Shown here: positions 41,985 to 50,583 of the stretch, piece after piece
Layout of the letters: the number at the start of each line of letters is the position of its first letter
Numbering within the stretch: position 1 is the first letter of the stretch
Source of the DNA: Afifella pfennigii DSM 17143
GTDB lineage: Bacteria; Pseudomonadota; Alphaproteobacteria; Rhizobiales; Afifellaceae
Direction of reading: 5' to 3'
Assembly: GCF_000688515.1 (NCBI RefSeq)
Contig: NZ_JHZK01000004.1
Coordinates: 160,488-224,487, forward strand
DNA length: 64,000 bases
Notes under the pieces: model-generated
Told to the model about the DNA's origin: nothing
Databases searched by the model: none
The model's input: only the letters and a program-made list of their open reading frames with translations
Program-made: the position numbers and the translations under genes

Positions 41985-42595
41985 AGCGGCCCCGCCCGCC
42001 GGCCATCCGCCCCGCCCTGGCAGTTCTCCTCCTGCTTGCGTATCTTGGCGGACTTGCCGGAACGGCTGCCGCGCAAGGCTTCGGCGGGGAGGCCTTCGGC
42101 GGCTTTTCCGCCTCCTCCGACGATCCAATTCTCGTTGAGGCGGACCGGCTTGAGGTGCGCGACGAGGAGAAGATCGCCATCTATAGCGGCAACGTGAAGG
42201 TGCGACAGGCCGAGACCGTGTTGGAGACGACGGAGCTCATCGTCTACTACAGCGGCAACCAGACGGAGGCGCAGGAGGGCGCCGGCGACGCCGAAGCGGA
42301 AGATGGCACGGCGAGCGCCCTTGGCGGGGGACCCGGCGCCTCCATCACCCGCATCGAGGCGGAGGGCGGCGTGATCGTCACCACCGAGGACAAGACCGCG
42401 ACCGGCGAGCAGGCCGTCTTCGACATGGAGACGGAAGTCGTCACGCTCCTCGGCAATGTCATCCTCACCCAGGGCGACAATGTCGTGCGTGGCGAGAAAC
42501 TCGTCGTCGATCTGACGACCAAACAGGCCGAGATGATGGGCGGGCGCGTGCAGACCATCATCGCGCCAGGCTCCGCCAACCAGCCGGGGCAGTGA
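41981..42595 (+). CDS. lptA: LPS transport periplasmic protein LptA
   Basis: A 204-residue OstA/LptA-domain protein with a cleavable signal peptide (about 1-30, ending TAAAQG). Mature segments [27 protein letters not shown] strands and [20 protein letters not shown] show the beta-jellyroll bridge that carries LPS through the periplasm. The middle has a low-complexity insert ([17 protein letters not shown]). The start appears to be TTG 41981, overlapping the lptC stop; there is no ATG or GTG before the signal peptide core, so a non-ATG coupled start is the best reading. Confidence 0.88.
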   Translation: MKRPRPPAIRPALAVLLLLAYLGGLAGTAAAQGFGGEAFGGFSASSDDPILVEADRLEVRDEEKIAIYSGNVKVRQAETVLETTELIVYYSGNQTEAQEGAGDAEAEDGTASALGGGPGASITRIEAEGGVIVTTEDKTATGEQAVFDMETEVVTLLGNVILTQGDNVVRGEKLVVDLTTKQAEMMGGRVQTIIAPGSANQPGQ

Positions 42596-42602
42596 CGGAA
42601 CG

Positions 42603-43493
42603 ATGCTCATGCGCAGCGATGGCGCCGATGATCGGGCGAGCGGCGACAAGCCGCGCCGCCGACGCTCGCTGATCGCGCGCCTCGCCTTCGGCGGCAAAGG
42701 AGGCGGACGCGATCCGGGCTACGGCGAGGAGGCCGCGCCGGTCGCCGGCAGCGTCCCTGTCGCCGGCGCGGAAGGCTGGCTCATCGCCCGCGGCCTGCAG
42801 AAATCCTTCAAGGGCCGCAAGGTGGTGAAGGACGTCTCGCTCGCCGTCAGCCAGGGCGAATCGGTCGGGCTCCTGGGCCCCAACGGCGCCGGCAAGACCA
42901 CCGTCTTCTACATGATCACCGGGCTCATCCGCGCCGATGGCGGGCGCATCGAGCTGGAAGGCCACGACATCACCCGCCTGCCCATGTACCAGCGGGCGCG
43001 GCTCGGCATCGGCTACCTGCCGCAGGAAGCCTCCATCTTCCGCGGCCTGTCGGTGGAGGACAACATCCTCGCCATCCTGGAAGTGGTGGAGCCGAACCGC
43101 AAGAAGCGCCTCGCGGAGCTCGATTCGCTCCTGGAGGAGTTCCACATCACGCATCTGCGCAAATCCGCCGCCCTGTCGCTCTCCGGCGGCGAGCGGCGGC
43201 GCTGCGAGATCGCCCGGGCGCTGGCCAGCCGGCCCGCCTTCATGCTCCTCGACGAACCCTTCGCCGGCATCGACCCGATCGCCGTCGGCGACATTCAGGC
43301 GCTGGTGCGCCATCTCACCGCCCGCGGTATCGGCGTCCTCATCACCGATCACAATGTGCGCGAGACGCTCGGCCTCATCGACCGCGCCTATATCATCCAT
43401 TCCGGCGAGGTGCTGACGGAAGGCACGCCGGAGGAGATCGTCTCCAACCCCGATGTGCGGCGAGTTTACCTCGGAGAGCACTTCCGACTTTAA
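42603..43493 (+). CDS. lptB: LPS export ABC transporter ATP-binding protein LptB
   Basis: A 296-residue ABC ATPase powering LPS extraction with LptF/LptG. Walker A is GPNGAGKTT (about 94-102), the signature is [15 protein letters not shown], and Walker B is [19 protein letters not shown], the last part being characteristic of LptB. It carries an extra N-terminal stretch of about 58 residues, basic then Gly/Pro-rich ([20 protein letters not shown]), not found in E. coli LptB (241 aa) but not rare in Hyphomicrobiales. It stands between lptA (7 bp) and rpoN. Confidence 0.95.
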   Translation: MLMRSDGADDRASGDKPRRRRSLIARLAFGGKGGGRDPGYGEEAAPVAGSVPVAGAEGWLIARGLQKSFKGRKVVKDVSLAVSQGESVGLLGPNGAGKTTVFYMITGLIRADGGRIELEGHDITRLPMYQRARLGIGYLPQEASIFRGLSVEDNILAILEVVEPNRKKRLAELDSLLEEFHITHLRKSAALSLSGGERRRCEIARALASRPAFMLLDEPFAGIDPIAVGDIQALVRHLTARGIGVLITDHNVRETLGLIDRAYIIHSGEVLTEGTPEEIVSNPDVRRVYLGEHFRL

Positions 43494-43605
43494 CGGCGGG
43501 CGCGCACCGATTAAGCTTGCATGCAAGGAATGCGCCACGCCGCAAAACCCGCCTCGCGGGCCCGCGGCGCGGGCGGGCCGCCTGGGGGCAAGGGGACGCG
43601 GTCGG

Positions 43606-45117
43606 ATGGTTCTTTCGGCACGACTTCAGCTCAAGCAGACGCAATCGCTGGTGATCACGCCCCAGCTGATGCAGGCGATCCGTCTGTTGCAGATGTCGGC
43701 CCCCGAGCTTGAGGATTTCGTCGACCGCGAGGTCGAGCAGAACCCTCTCCTGTCGCGCGCCGAGGGCGAAAGCGAGACGGATGCCGGGGCCGGAGCTGAT
43801 GCCGGCCCGCAAGGCGACGAAGAGCGCGGCGCGCCCGCCGGCGAGCGCGAGTTCGACGGCACGGGCCTTGCCGATCCGGGAGCCAGCGACACCGACGCGG
43901 CGCGCGAGGATCTGTTTCCGCAGGAGGATCGCGCCCCGCCCTCGCTCGGCGCGGGCGGGCCGGGCGGCGGGGGGCGCGAGGGCGCCGAGCTGCCGGAAGG
44001 AGAGACCCGCGCCGCCTCGCCACCGACGCTCTTGGCGCTTCTGGAAGGGCAGATCGAGGCGGCCTTCGCGCGTGACGGGGACCGCCTCATCGCGCTCGCC
44101 CTACTCGGCGAGATCGACGAGGCCGGCTATCTGCGCGCCTCGCCGGAGGCGATCGCCGCCACCTTGCGCGTGCCCGACCAGGACGTGCGGCGCGTCCTTG
44201 AGCGCTGTCAGCGCTTCGAGCCGGCCGGCGTCTTTGCCCGCTCGCTGAAGGAATGCCTCAAGCTGCAGCTGGTGGAGGTGAACCGCTGCGACCCGGCCAT
44301 GCAGGCGTTGCTCGATCACCTTGAGCTTCTGGCCGAAGGCCGCCTTGCGGAGCTCCTCGCCGTTTGCGCGGTCGACCGGGAGGACCTGGCGGAGATGATC
44401 GCCGAGGTGAAGGCGCTCGACCCCAAGCCGGGCCTTCGCTTCGAAAGCGACCCGGTCGCTCTTCTCGTTCCCGACGTGACGGTGCGCCCGGGCCCCGGCG
44501 GCGACTGGCTGGTCGATCTCAACGACGCCGTCCTGCCGCGCATTCTCATCAACCGCTCCTATCATGCGACGGTCTCAAGCCACGCCCGACGGGTGGGCGA
44601 CGGCGCCTGTGAGAAATTTCTCTCCGAATGCCTGCAGAAGGCGAGCTGGCTGGAGAAGAGCCTCGATCAGCGCGCCCGCACGCTGCTTGCCGTGGCCAGC
44701 GAGATCGTGCGCTCGCAGGACGGCTTCCTGCGCGAGGGCGGCGCCTATCTGAGGCCGCTCACCCTGCGCATGGTCGCCGACGAGATCGGCATGCACGAAT
44801 CCACCGTCAGCCGCGCGGTCGCCAACAAGGCGATGGCGACACCGCGCGGCGTGCTGCCGCTGAAGGCCTTCTTCTCCGTGGCGCTGGCGGCCACCGATGG
44901 CGGCGAGGCGCATTCGGCCGAGGCGGTACGCCAGCGTATCCGCGGGCTCGTCGCCGGCGAGGGCGAGCGGGTCCTGTCGGACGATCAGATCGTCGCGGTC
45001 CTGAAGAAGGAGGGCGTGGCGATTGCCCGGCGCACCGTCGCCAAGTACCGCGAGGCGATGGGCATTCCTTCCTCGGTCGAACGCCGCCGGGCGCTGCGCC
45101 GCAAGCTCGCCTCCTGA
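43606..45117 (+). CDS. rpoN: RNA polymerase sigma-54 factor
   Basis: A 503-residue sigma-54. Region I, rich in Gln/Leu (LQLKQTQSLVITPQLMQAIRLLQ), spans 6-50; an acidic, Gly/Pro-rich region II (about 55-140) follows; then the core-binding domain, a helix-turn-helix (GMHESTVSRAVANKAM), and the RpoN box ARRTVAKYRE near 477-486, which reads the -24 promoter element. ATG 43606 gives the family start; AAGGGG lies about 10 nt upstream. In most relatives hpf and ptsN follow, but here the next gene is mmcB. Confidence 0.96.
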   Translation: MVLSARLQLKQTQSLVITPQLMQAIRLLQMSAPELEDFVDREVEQNPLLSRAEGESETDAGAGADAGPQGDEERGAPAGEREFDGTGLADPGASDTDAAREDLFPQEDRAPPSLGAGGPGGGGREGAELPEGETRAASPPTLLALLEGQIEAAFARDGDRLIALALLGEIDEAGYLRASPEAIAATLRVPDQDVRRVLERCQRFEPAGVFARSLKECLKLQLVEVNRCDPAMQALLDHLELLAEGRLAELLAVCAVDREDLAEMIAEVKALDPKPGLRFESDPVALLVPDVTVRPGPGGDWLVDLNDAVLPRILINRSYHATVSSHARRVGDGACEKFLSECLQKASWLEKSLDQRARTLLAVASEIVRSQDGFLREGGAYLRPLTLRMVADEIGMHESTVSRAVANKAMATPRGVLPLKAFFSVALAATDGGEAHSAEAVRQRIRGLVAGEGERVLSDDQIVAVLKKEGVAIARRTVAKYREAMGIPSSVERRRALRRKLAS

Positions 45118-45158
45118 GACCGCCGCCGCCAGCGCCGGTTGCGCGCGACACCGCATCT

Positions 45159-45173
45159 GTTCATTGTTTGTTT
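45159..45173 (+). promoter_or_regulatory. Near-consensus alphaproteobacterial SOS (LexA) box before mmcB
   Basis: GTTC-ATTGTTT-GTTT: the GTTC-N7-GTTC direct repeat bound by alphaproteobacterial LexA, with one mismatch in the second half. It lies 33-47 bp before the mmcB start. Confidence 0.6.
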
Positions 45174-45205
45174 GCGATCGGGCCCGGCTCGGCTATCTTG
45201 AGGCC

Positions 45206-45706
45206 ATGCCGCGCCTGACCGTCCGCACCGTCCTTGCCGAAACCGCCCCGCAGGCCCCGGCGCTCGTCGACGGCCGCCAATCGCCGGCGGCCCTGGCCAT
45301 CCGCCGCGGCGTCTGCCGGCGGCTGCGGGCCGAGGGCTACGCGCTCCTTCCGGAGCTGCCGCTCGCCAGCGGCCGGCGCGCCGATCTGGTCGGGCTAGGC
45401 CGCAAGGCGGAGATCGTCATCGTCGAGATCAAATCCTCGCTCGCCGATTTCCAGGCCGACCGCAAATGGCGCGACTATCTCGCCTTCGCCGATCGCTTCT
45501 ATTTCGCCACCTGCGCGCAGGTACCGTGCGACGTCTTCCCGGCGGAGGCGGGTCTCATCCTGGCGGATGCCTTCGGCGCAGAAATCCTGCGCGAGAGCGC
45601 GGTCTCGCCCCTGGCGGGCGGGCGGCGCAAGGAGATGCTGACGCGCCTTGCCCGCGCCGGGGCCAACCGGTTGCACGACCTGGAAGACCCCGAAGGCGGC
45701 TTCTGA
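45206..45706 (+). CDS. mmcB: MmcB family DNA repair protein
   Basis: A 166-residue protein with a restriction-endonuclease-like core: after helix A the segment LPLASGRRADLVGLGRKAEIVIVEIKSS carries the D-(x)n-E-x-K pattern of PD-(D/E)xK nucleases (Asp near 60, ExK near 76). MmcB was named in Caulobacter as an SOS-induced factor protecting against mitomycin C. ATG 45206 gives the family start. An SOS-type box stands just upstream, which supports both the gene identity and LexA control. It converges with regA. Confidence 0.9.
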   Translation: MPRLTVRTVLAETAPQAPALVDGRQSPAALAIRRGVCRRLRAEGYALLPELPLASGRRADLVGLGRKAEIVIVEIKSSLADFQADRKWRDYLAFADRFYFATCAQVPCDVFPAEAGLILADAFGAEILRESAVSPLAGGRRKEMLTRLARAGANRLHDLEDPEGGF

Positions 45707-45745
45707 GGCGAAGCCCGCGGCGTCGCACCGGCGCCTGGACGCGGC

Positions 45746-46303
45746 TCAGCGCGGCGCGCGCTTGGCGAGGATGCGCTGCAGGGTACGCCGGTGCATGTTG
45801 AGCCGGCGGGCCGTCTCGGAGACATTGCGGTCGCAAAGCTCGTAGACGCGCTGGATGTGCTCCCAGCGCACCCGGTCGGCCGACATCGGGTTTTCCGGCG
45901 GATCGGCACGCTCGTCCGGCTGTCGGATGAGGGCGGCATAGATGTCGTCGGCATCGGCCGGCTTCGACAGATAGTCGATGGCGCCCATCTTCACCGCCGT
46001 CACCGCCGTGGCGATATTGCCGTAGCCGGTGAGGATGACGGCGCGCGCATCGGGCCGCTTCTCGCGCAAGAGCTCGATGACATCGAGGCCGTTGCCATCC
46101 TCCAGGCGCATATCGACCACGGCGAAGGCCGGGGGATCGCTGACCACGCGCTGCTTGGCGTCCTTCACCGTTTCGGCCATCTCGGTGTCGAAGCCTCGCT
46201 TCTCCATGGCCCGGCCAAGACGCTGTAGAAATGGCCGGTCGTCGTCGACGATCAGCAGGGTGGCATCCTCGATGCCGAGTTCCGATAGAGTTTCCGTAGT
46301 CAT
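45746..46303 (-). CDS. regA: Redox response regulator RegA/ActR/PrrA
   Basis: A 185-residue two-component regulator: receiver domain (about 14-125) with acidic pocket DDD (20-22), phosphoacceptor Asp64 in VVDMRLED and Lys in YLSKPAD, a Pro-rich hinge (DPPENPMSADRV), then a Fis-type helix-turn-helix (NVSETARRLNMHRRTLQRIL). The HTH is the highly conserved signature of RegA/PrrA/ActR/RegR, global regulators of energy metabolism under low oxygen. It follows the RegB gene on the same strand (90 bp) and is near hemA, a known target in phototrophic relatives. Confidence 0.95.
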   Translation of the reverse strand: MTTETLSELGIEDATLLIVDDDRPFLQRLGRAMEKRGFDTEMAETVKDAKQRVVSDPPAFAVVDMRLEDGNGLDVIELLREKRPDARAVILTGYGNIATAVTAVKMGAIDYLSKPADADDIYAALIRQPDERADPPENPMSADRVRWEHIQRVYELCDRNVSETARRLNMHRRTLQRILAKRAPR

Positions 46304-46393
46304 TTTAGATGTCCCACCCGAGCGATAGATGGCTTCGAATTTGGTGTTAGAACCTCAATCCAGGGTTTGCAAACCCCGGATCTGGGCGACTGG

Positions 46394-47767
46394 CTATTCG
46401 GCGGCGTTCAAGAAGACCTCCTCGTGAGACGACGCGCCGATGATCGGCGCCATGCGCGGCCAGGCGATGGACACGACGGCGCCGGTCTGCGGCACGATGC
46501 GGTTGCGCAGGGAAAGCTGGGCGCCGGAGCGCTCCAGCAGCGTCTTGGCGATGAAGAAGCCGAGGCCGAGCCCGCCACCGTGATGCTTGCGCGCGGTCTC
46601 CGGCTTGGAGCGGCGGGTGCTGATATAGGGCTCGCCGAGCTGGTCGATCACGTCCGGCGAGAAGCCGGGCCCGTCATCGGCGATGGTCACGACCACCCAG
46701 TTCTCATCCCAGCCGGTGCCGATCGTCACCTCGCTTTCGGCGAAGTCGACGGCATTCTCCAGGATATTGCCGAGACCGTAGAGGATGCCCGGATTGCGCC
46801 GGAAAACCGGCTCGGCGATGGTGCCGTGGCGCTCGATGGAGAGCTTCTTGCCCATGTCGCGAAGGGGCGCCATGGCCTCCTCCACCAGGCGCGAGAGCGG
46901 CAGCATGCCAAGATGCTCTTCCGGCTCGGTGGAAAGCGAGGTGAGCTTGGAGAGGATGGTCCGGCACCTTGCCGATTGGGTGGCAAGAAGCTTCAGATCC
47001 TCCGCCCGCGGATCCTCCTCGTCGGTCTCGCGCTGCAACTCCTTGACGACGAGGGCGATGGTGCCGAGAGGCGTGCCGAGCTCATGGGCGGCGGCCGCGG
47101 CCAGCCCGTCGAGCGCGGAGAGATGCTGCTCGCGTTGCAGGACGAGCTCCGTCGCCGTCAGCGCGTCGGAGAGCTGGCGCGCCTCCTCCGCCACGCGGAA
47201 GGCGAAAAAGCCCATGAAGGCGAGCGAGCATACGAGCGCCGACCACAAGGCGCCGACATAGAGCAGCGGCAGTTCCAGCGTCTCGCCGGCGGCCCATGGC
47301 AAGGGCTCGTGGAAGAAGACCAGAACCGTGGCGGAGACGAAGGCGAGAAGGCCGAGCAGGAAGGTCTTGTCGGCCGGCATCGTCGCCGCCGCCACAAGCA
47401 CCGGCGAGATGATGAGGAAGGAGAAGGGGTTCTCCATGCCGCCGGTCAGGTACAAGAGCCCGGCCAGCTGCACGACATCGTAGCCGAGAATGAGCGTCGC
47501 CCAGATCGGATCGAGATGCCGCGTGGCGGGAAAGCGGATGCGCAGGGCGATATTGACCCAGGCCGACAGCGCAATGAGGGCGAAACAGGCGCCGATCGGG
47601 ACGGGAAACTCGAACCAGAAGGCGACGACCACCACGGCAGCCGTCTGCCCGGCAATCGCCAGCCAGCGCAGCCGGGCGAGCGTCGACAACCGCAACTGCC
47701 TTGAGGAAAACGCCTGGTCCATGCCGCTCCGGCGGATCGGCTGCAATTTCAACTCACTCGGCGACAT
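46394..47767 (-). CDS. regB: Redox sensor histidine kinase RegB/ActS/PrrB
   Basis: A 457-residue membrane kinase. About six transmembrane helices (35-190) are followed by the DHp domain with phosphoacceptor His228 in AAHELGTPLGT and the ATPase domain (NILENAVDFA, DDGPGFS, GGGLGLGFFIAKTLL). Two redox features of RegB are kept: the quinone-site motif GGMENPFSFL (109-118), and Cys268 in SARCRTIL, equivalent to the redox-active Cys265 of Rhodobacter RegB. It signals to RegA, encoded next. Confidence 0.95.
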   Translation of the reverse strand: MSPSELKLQPIRRSGMDQAFSSRQLRLSTLARLRWLAIAGQTAAVVVVAFWFEFPVPIGACFALIALSAWVNIALRIRFPATRHLDPIWATLILGYDVVQLAGLLYLTGGMENPFSFLIISPVLVAAATMPADKTFLLGLLAFVSATVLVFFHEPLPWAAGETLELPLLYVGALWSALVCSLAFMGFFAFRVAEEARQLSDALTATELVLQREQHLSALDGLAAAAAHELGTPLGTIALVVKELQRETDEEDPRAEDLKLLATQSARCRTILSKLTSLSTEPEEHLGMLPLSRLVEEAMAPLRDMGKKLSIERHGTIAEPVFRRNPGILYGLGNILENAVDFAESEVTIGTGWDENWVVVTIADDGPGFSPDVIDQLGEPYISTRRSKPETARKHHGGGLGLGFFIAKTLLERSGAQLSLRNRIVPQTGAVVSIAWPRMAPIIGASSHEEVFLNAAE

Positions 47768-48103
47768 GGCACTCCCATGCGGGACGACAGGCGTCCGCTC
47801 ATAGCCCGGATCGCTCGTTGCGGCACATCGCCATGCGGCAAGGGGCCAGCCTCGGTCCCCCCGCGGTGGCGGCGATATAACCCGCCGCGCATAGCCGATC
47901 CTCCCACGACAATAGTCGACACGGCATCTTGAGTGCTTTTAGCCGCGTTTGATGCGGACTCGATTTGATCCAGATCAGAGGCGGTGTCGAAAGCTCCGCT
48001 TAGTCTGGGCACGGGTCGATGGCAGGAGCGGCGCGTCGAAGCGTCGCTAGCCAAAGGGGGGCCCGCCTGTCTAATGTTGCCGCGGCATCGACTGGAGCAC
48101 ACC
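47768..48103. other. Divergent region between regB and hemA
   Basis: 336 bp. The hemA half holds an FNR/FixK-type box (47965-47978). The left part (47800-47900) is GC-rich, without coding features. No sigma-54 pair and no RNA gene is evident. Confidence 0.55.
47965..47978 (+). promoter_or_regulatory. FNR/FixK-type box upstream of hemA
   Basis: TTGAT-CCAG-ATCAG, matching the TTGAT-N4-ATCAA consensus at 9 of 10 positions. It lies about 126 bp before the hemA start. FNR/FixK control of hemA is known in several alphaproteobacteria. Confidence 0.65.
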
Positions 48104-49375
48104 ATGTTCGACTATCAAACCCATTTTGAGGCCGCGATCGCGGCACTGCGCAACGAGCGCCGGTACCGCATCTTCGCCGATCTGGAACGACAGGTCGGCA
48201 AGTTCCCGCGCGCCATCTGGCGTCGGCACGGCGAGGCCGAGGAAGTCCTAATCTGGTGCTCCAACGATTATCTGGCCATGGGCCATCACCCGAAAGTGGT
48301 CGAGGCGATGCAGAGCGCGGCAGCCACCATGGGCGCCGGCGCGGGCGGCACGCGCAATATCTCCGGCACGAACCGGCCGCTGGTGGAGCTGGAGGCCGAG
48401 CTCGCCGACCTGCATCAGAAGGAATCGGCCCTCGTCTTCACCTCCGGCTTCGTCTCCAACGAGGCGGCGATCTCCACCCTGGCGCGGCTTCTGCCGGACT
48501 GCCTCATCCTTTCCGACCAGCTCAACCACGCCTCCATGATCGAGGGCGTCAAGCGCGCCGGCGGCCAGAAGCAGATCTGGCGCCACAACGATCTGGAGCA
48601 TCTGGAAGATCTCCTCAAATCGGCCGGCCAGGAGCGGGCCAAGCTGATCGTATTTGAATCCGTCTATTCCATGGACGGCGACATCGCCCCGATCGATAAG
48701 ATCGCCGACCTTGCCGACAAATACGGCGCCATGACCTATATCGACGAGGTGCATGCCGTCGGCATGTACGGCCCGCGCGGCGCCGGCATCTGCGAGCGCG
48801 ACGGCGTCATGGACCGCATCGACATCATCGAGGGCACGCTTGCCAAGGCCTTCGGCACGCTCGGCGGCTATGTCACCGGCCGCGAGGCGGTGATCGATTC
48901 CATCCGCTCCTATGCGCCGGGCTTCATCTTCACCACGGCCCTGCCCCCGGCAATCGCCGCGGCGGCCTGTGCCTCCATCCGCCATCTGAAGACCTCGCAG
49001 GCCGAGCGCGACGGCCAGCAGCGCCAGGCGGCGCGCACCAAACAGGTGCTGAGCCAGGCCGGCCTGCCGGTGATGGCGAGCGAGACGCATATCGTGCCCG
49101 TCCTGGTCGGCGACCCGGAAGCCTGCAAGGCGGCCAGCGACCGGCTCCTGGAGAAGCACCACATCTACATCCAGCCGATCAACTATCCGACCGTGCCGCG
49201 GGGCACCGAGCGGCTGCGCATCACGCCGACACCGGCCCATGACGACGCGCTGATCGACCATCTCGCCGAGGCGCTGGTGGAGACCTGGCAGGCGCTCAAT
49301 CTGCCGCTGAACCGGCCCGACGTCGCCGACACGGCCCCGTATCGCGCGGAGATTTTCGCCGCTTCCGGCGGCTGA
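48104..49375 (+). CDS. hemA: 5-aminolevulinate synthase
   Basis: A 423-residue PLP enzyme condensing glycine and succinyl-CoA to ALA, the alphaproteobacterial entry to heme. The glycine-rich [14 protein letters not shown] is near residues 77-90, the PLP-binding Lys248 lies in [14 protein letters not shown], and the Asp that contacts the PLP ring is in [15 protein letters not shown] 48104 gives the usual N-terminus ([14 protein letters not shown]). The gene is followed by a strong terminator and has an FNR/FixK-type box upstream, divergent from the RegB/RegA redox pair. Confidence 0.96.
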   Translation: MFDYQTHFEAAIAALRNERRYRIFADLERQVGKFPRAIWRRHGEAEEVLIWCSNDYLAMGHHPKVVEAMQSAAATMGAGAGGTRNISGTNRPLVELEAELADLHQKESALVFTSGFVSNEAAISTLARLLPDCLILSDQLNHASMIEGVKRAGGQKQIWRHNDLEHLEDLLKSAGQERAKLIVFESVYSMDGDIAPIDKIADLADKYGAMTYIDEVHAVGMYGPRGAGICERDGVMDRIDIIEGTLAKAFGTLGGYVTGREAVIDSIRSYAPGFIFTTALPPAIAAAACASIRHLKTSQAERDGQQRQAARTKQVLSQAGLPVMASETHIVPVLVGDPEACKAASDRLLEKHHIYIQPINYPTVPRGTERLRITPTPAHDDALIDHLAEALVETWQALNLPLNRPDVADTAPYRAEIFAASGG

Positions 49376-49427
49376 GGCCTCCGGCGGGCCCGCGGCGGCC
49401 CCTGCTCTTCGGTTCCTCCCGCTTGAT

Positions 49428-49458
49428 GTGCCGGGCCCTGCCCGGCACTTTCTTTTTT
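49428..49458 (+). terminator. Intrinsic terminator of hemA
   Basis: GTGCCGGGC (49428-49436), loop CCT, GCCCGGCAC (49440-49448), then TTTCTTTTTT. A perfect 9-bp stem with a T-run, 53 bp after the hemA stop. Confidence 0.9.
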
Positions 49459-49500
49459 CGCAGCTTCGTCGCCGCCGCGCCAGCCGCAGCCGGCTCGGCC

Positions 49501-50565
49501 TCAGGCGCTACGCATCATCCAACGGGCGAGAACCGGCACCATCAGGGCAAGCGCCACGAAGCGCACCACGTGATGCGCGGCGACATAGGCCGGATCGACG
49601 TTGAGGGTGAAGGCAAGCACGGTCAGCACCTCAAGGGCGCCGGGGGCGAAAGCCATGAAGCTTTGCAGAAGCGGAACGTCCAGCAAGTAGCTGACCAGCC
49701 CGGCCCCGGCCGCGGAGATGACGACGGCAACGGCGAAAGCGCCCGTCGCCGCGCCGAGAACGCGCGGTAGCTGCCGGCGATCCTCCGGCCGCAATCGGCA
49801 GCCGGCAACGGCGCCGAGACCGATGAGGCTCGGCACCAGGATCGCCGCCGGGATGCCGGTCGTGATGGTGCCGGAGATCGAAAGCGCCGCCGCCACGGCG
49901 AGACCGCCCAGCATCAAGCCGCCCGGCACGCGCAGGACATGCAGGAGGAGACCGCCCGCCGCGCCGGCGGCGAAGAGGAGCCCGATCTCGTCCGCATGGA
50001 TGACGGCCTCGCGTGCGCCCGCCTGCGCGCCACTATCGATGCCGGCAAGCCATACCGCCGCCGGCAGCGCCTCCAGCAGAATGATGAGGCGCAGGCTCTG
50101 GGCGATGGCGACGCGGCGCAGATCCGCCGTCGTCGTCTCGGCGGCCGCCAGCACGAAGGAGAGCGCGCCGGGCAAGGAGGCGAAAAGGGCGCTCTGGCGA
50201 TCCCAGCCATAGCCGCGCGACAGCCACAGATAGCCGCCGAGCGAGACAAGCGTGACGGTGACGGCGAGGATGAAGAAGCTCAGCGGCCAGGTCGCCATCT
50301 CGTTGAGCGTTTCAGGCGTGACGCCCGTGCCGGCGATGACGCCGAGGAGCAGGTAGACGAGATTGCGCAGCGGCCCGGGCACGTCGCTCTCAAACCCGGC
50401 CAGGCTGACGGCGGCCACCGCCAGCATGCCGCCGGCGATCCAGCCCGCCGGCATGCCAAGCAGCGTGAAAAGGAGGCCGCCCGCCGCCGATATGAGAAGG
50501 GTGAGAAGGACGCGCAGGGCGCGTTTCCAATCGGCGCCGGCGGGCCGGCGCTTGTCGATGGCCAT
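49501..50565 (-). CDS. AbrB family membrane protein (AmoA-like)
   Basis: A 354-residue membrane protein with about ten helices arranged as two copies of the AbrB duplication (PF05145 type). Each half has the GWxxGGML-like turn: GMPAGWIAGGMLAV near 42-55 and RVPGGLMLGGLAVA near 210. Despite names such as AbrB or ammonia monooxygenase in databases it is neither the transition-state regulator nor the ammonia-oxidising enzyme; a transport role is more likely. It follows the aminotransferase gene by 18 bp on the same strand, so they are likely cotranscribed. Confidence 0.85.
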   Translation of the reverse strand: MAIDKRRPAGADWKRALRVLLTLLISAAGGLLFTLLGMPAGWIAGGMLAVAAVSLAGFESDVPGPLRNLVYLLLGVIAGTGVTPETLNEMATWPLSFFILAVTVTLVSLGGYLWLSRGYGWDRQSALFASLPGALSFVLAAAETTTADLRRVAIAQSLRLIILLEALPAAVWLAGIDSGAQAGAREAVIHADEIGLLFAAGAAGGLLLHVLRVPGGLMLGGLAVAAALSISGTITTGIPAAILVPSLIGLGAVAGCRLRPEDRRQLPRVLGAATGAFAVAVVISAAGAGLVSYLLDVPLLQSFMAFAPGALEVLTVLAFTLNVDPAYVAAHHVVRFVALALMVPVLARWMMRSA

Positions 50566-50583
50566 GATGGGGATCGCTTGCCC

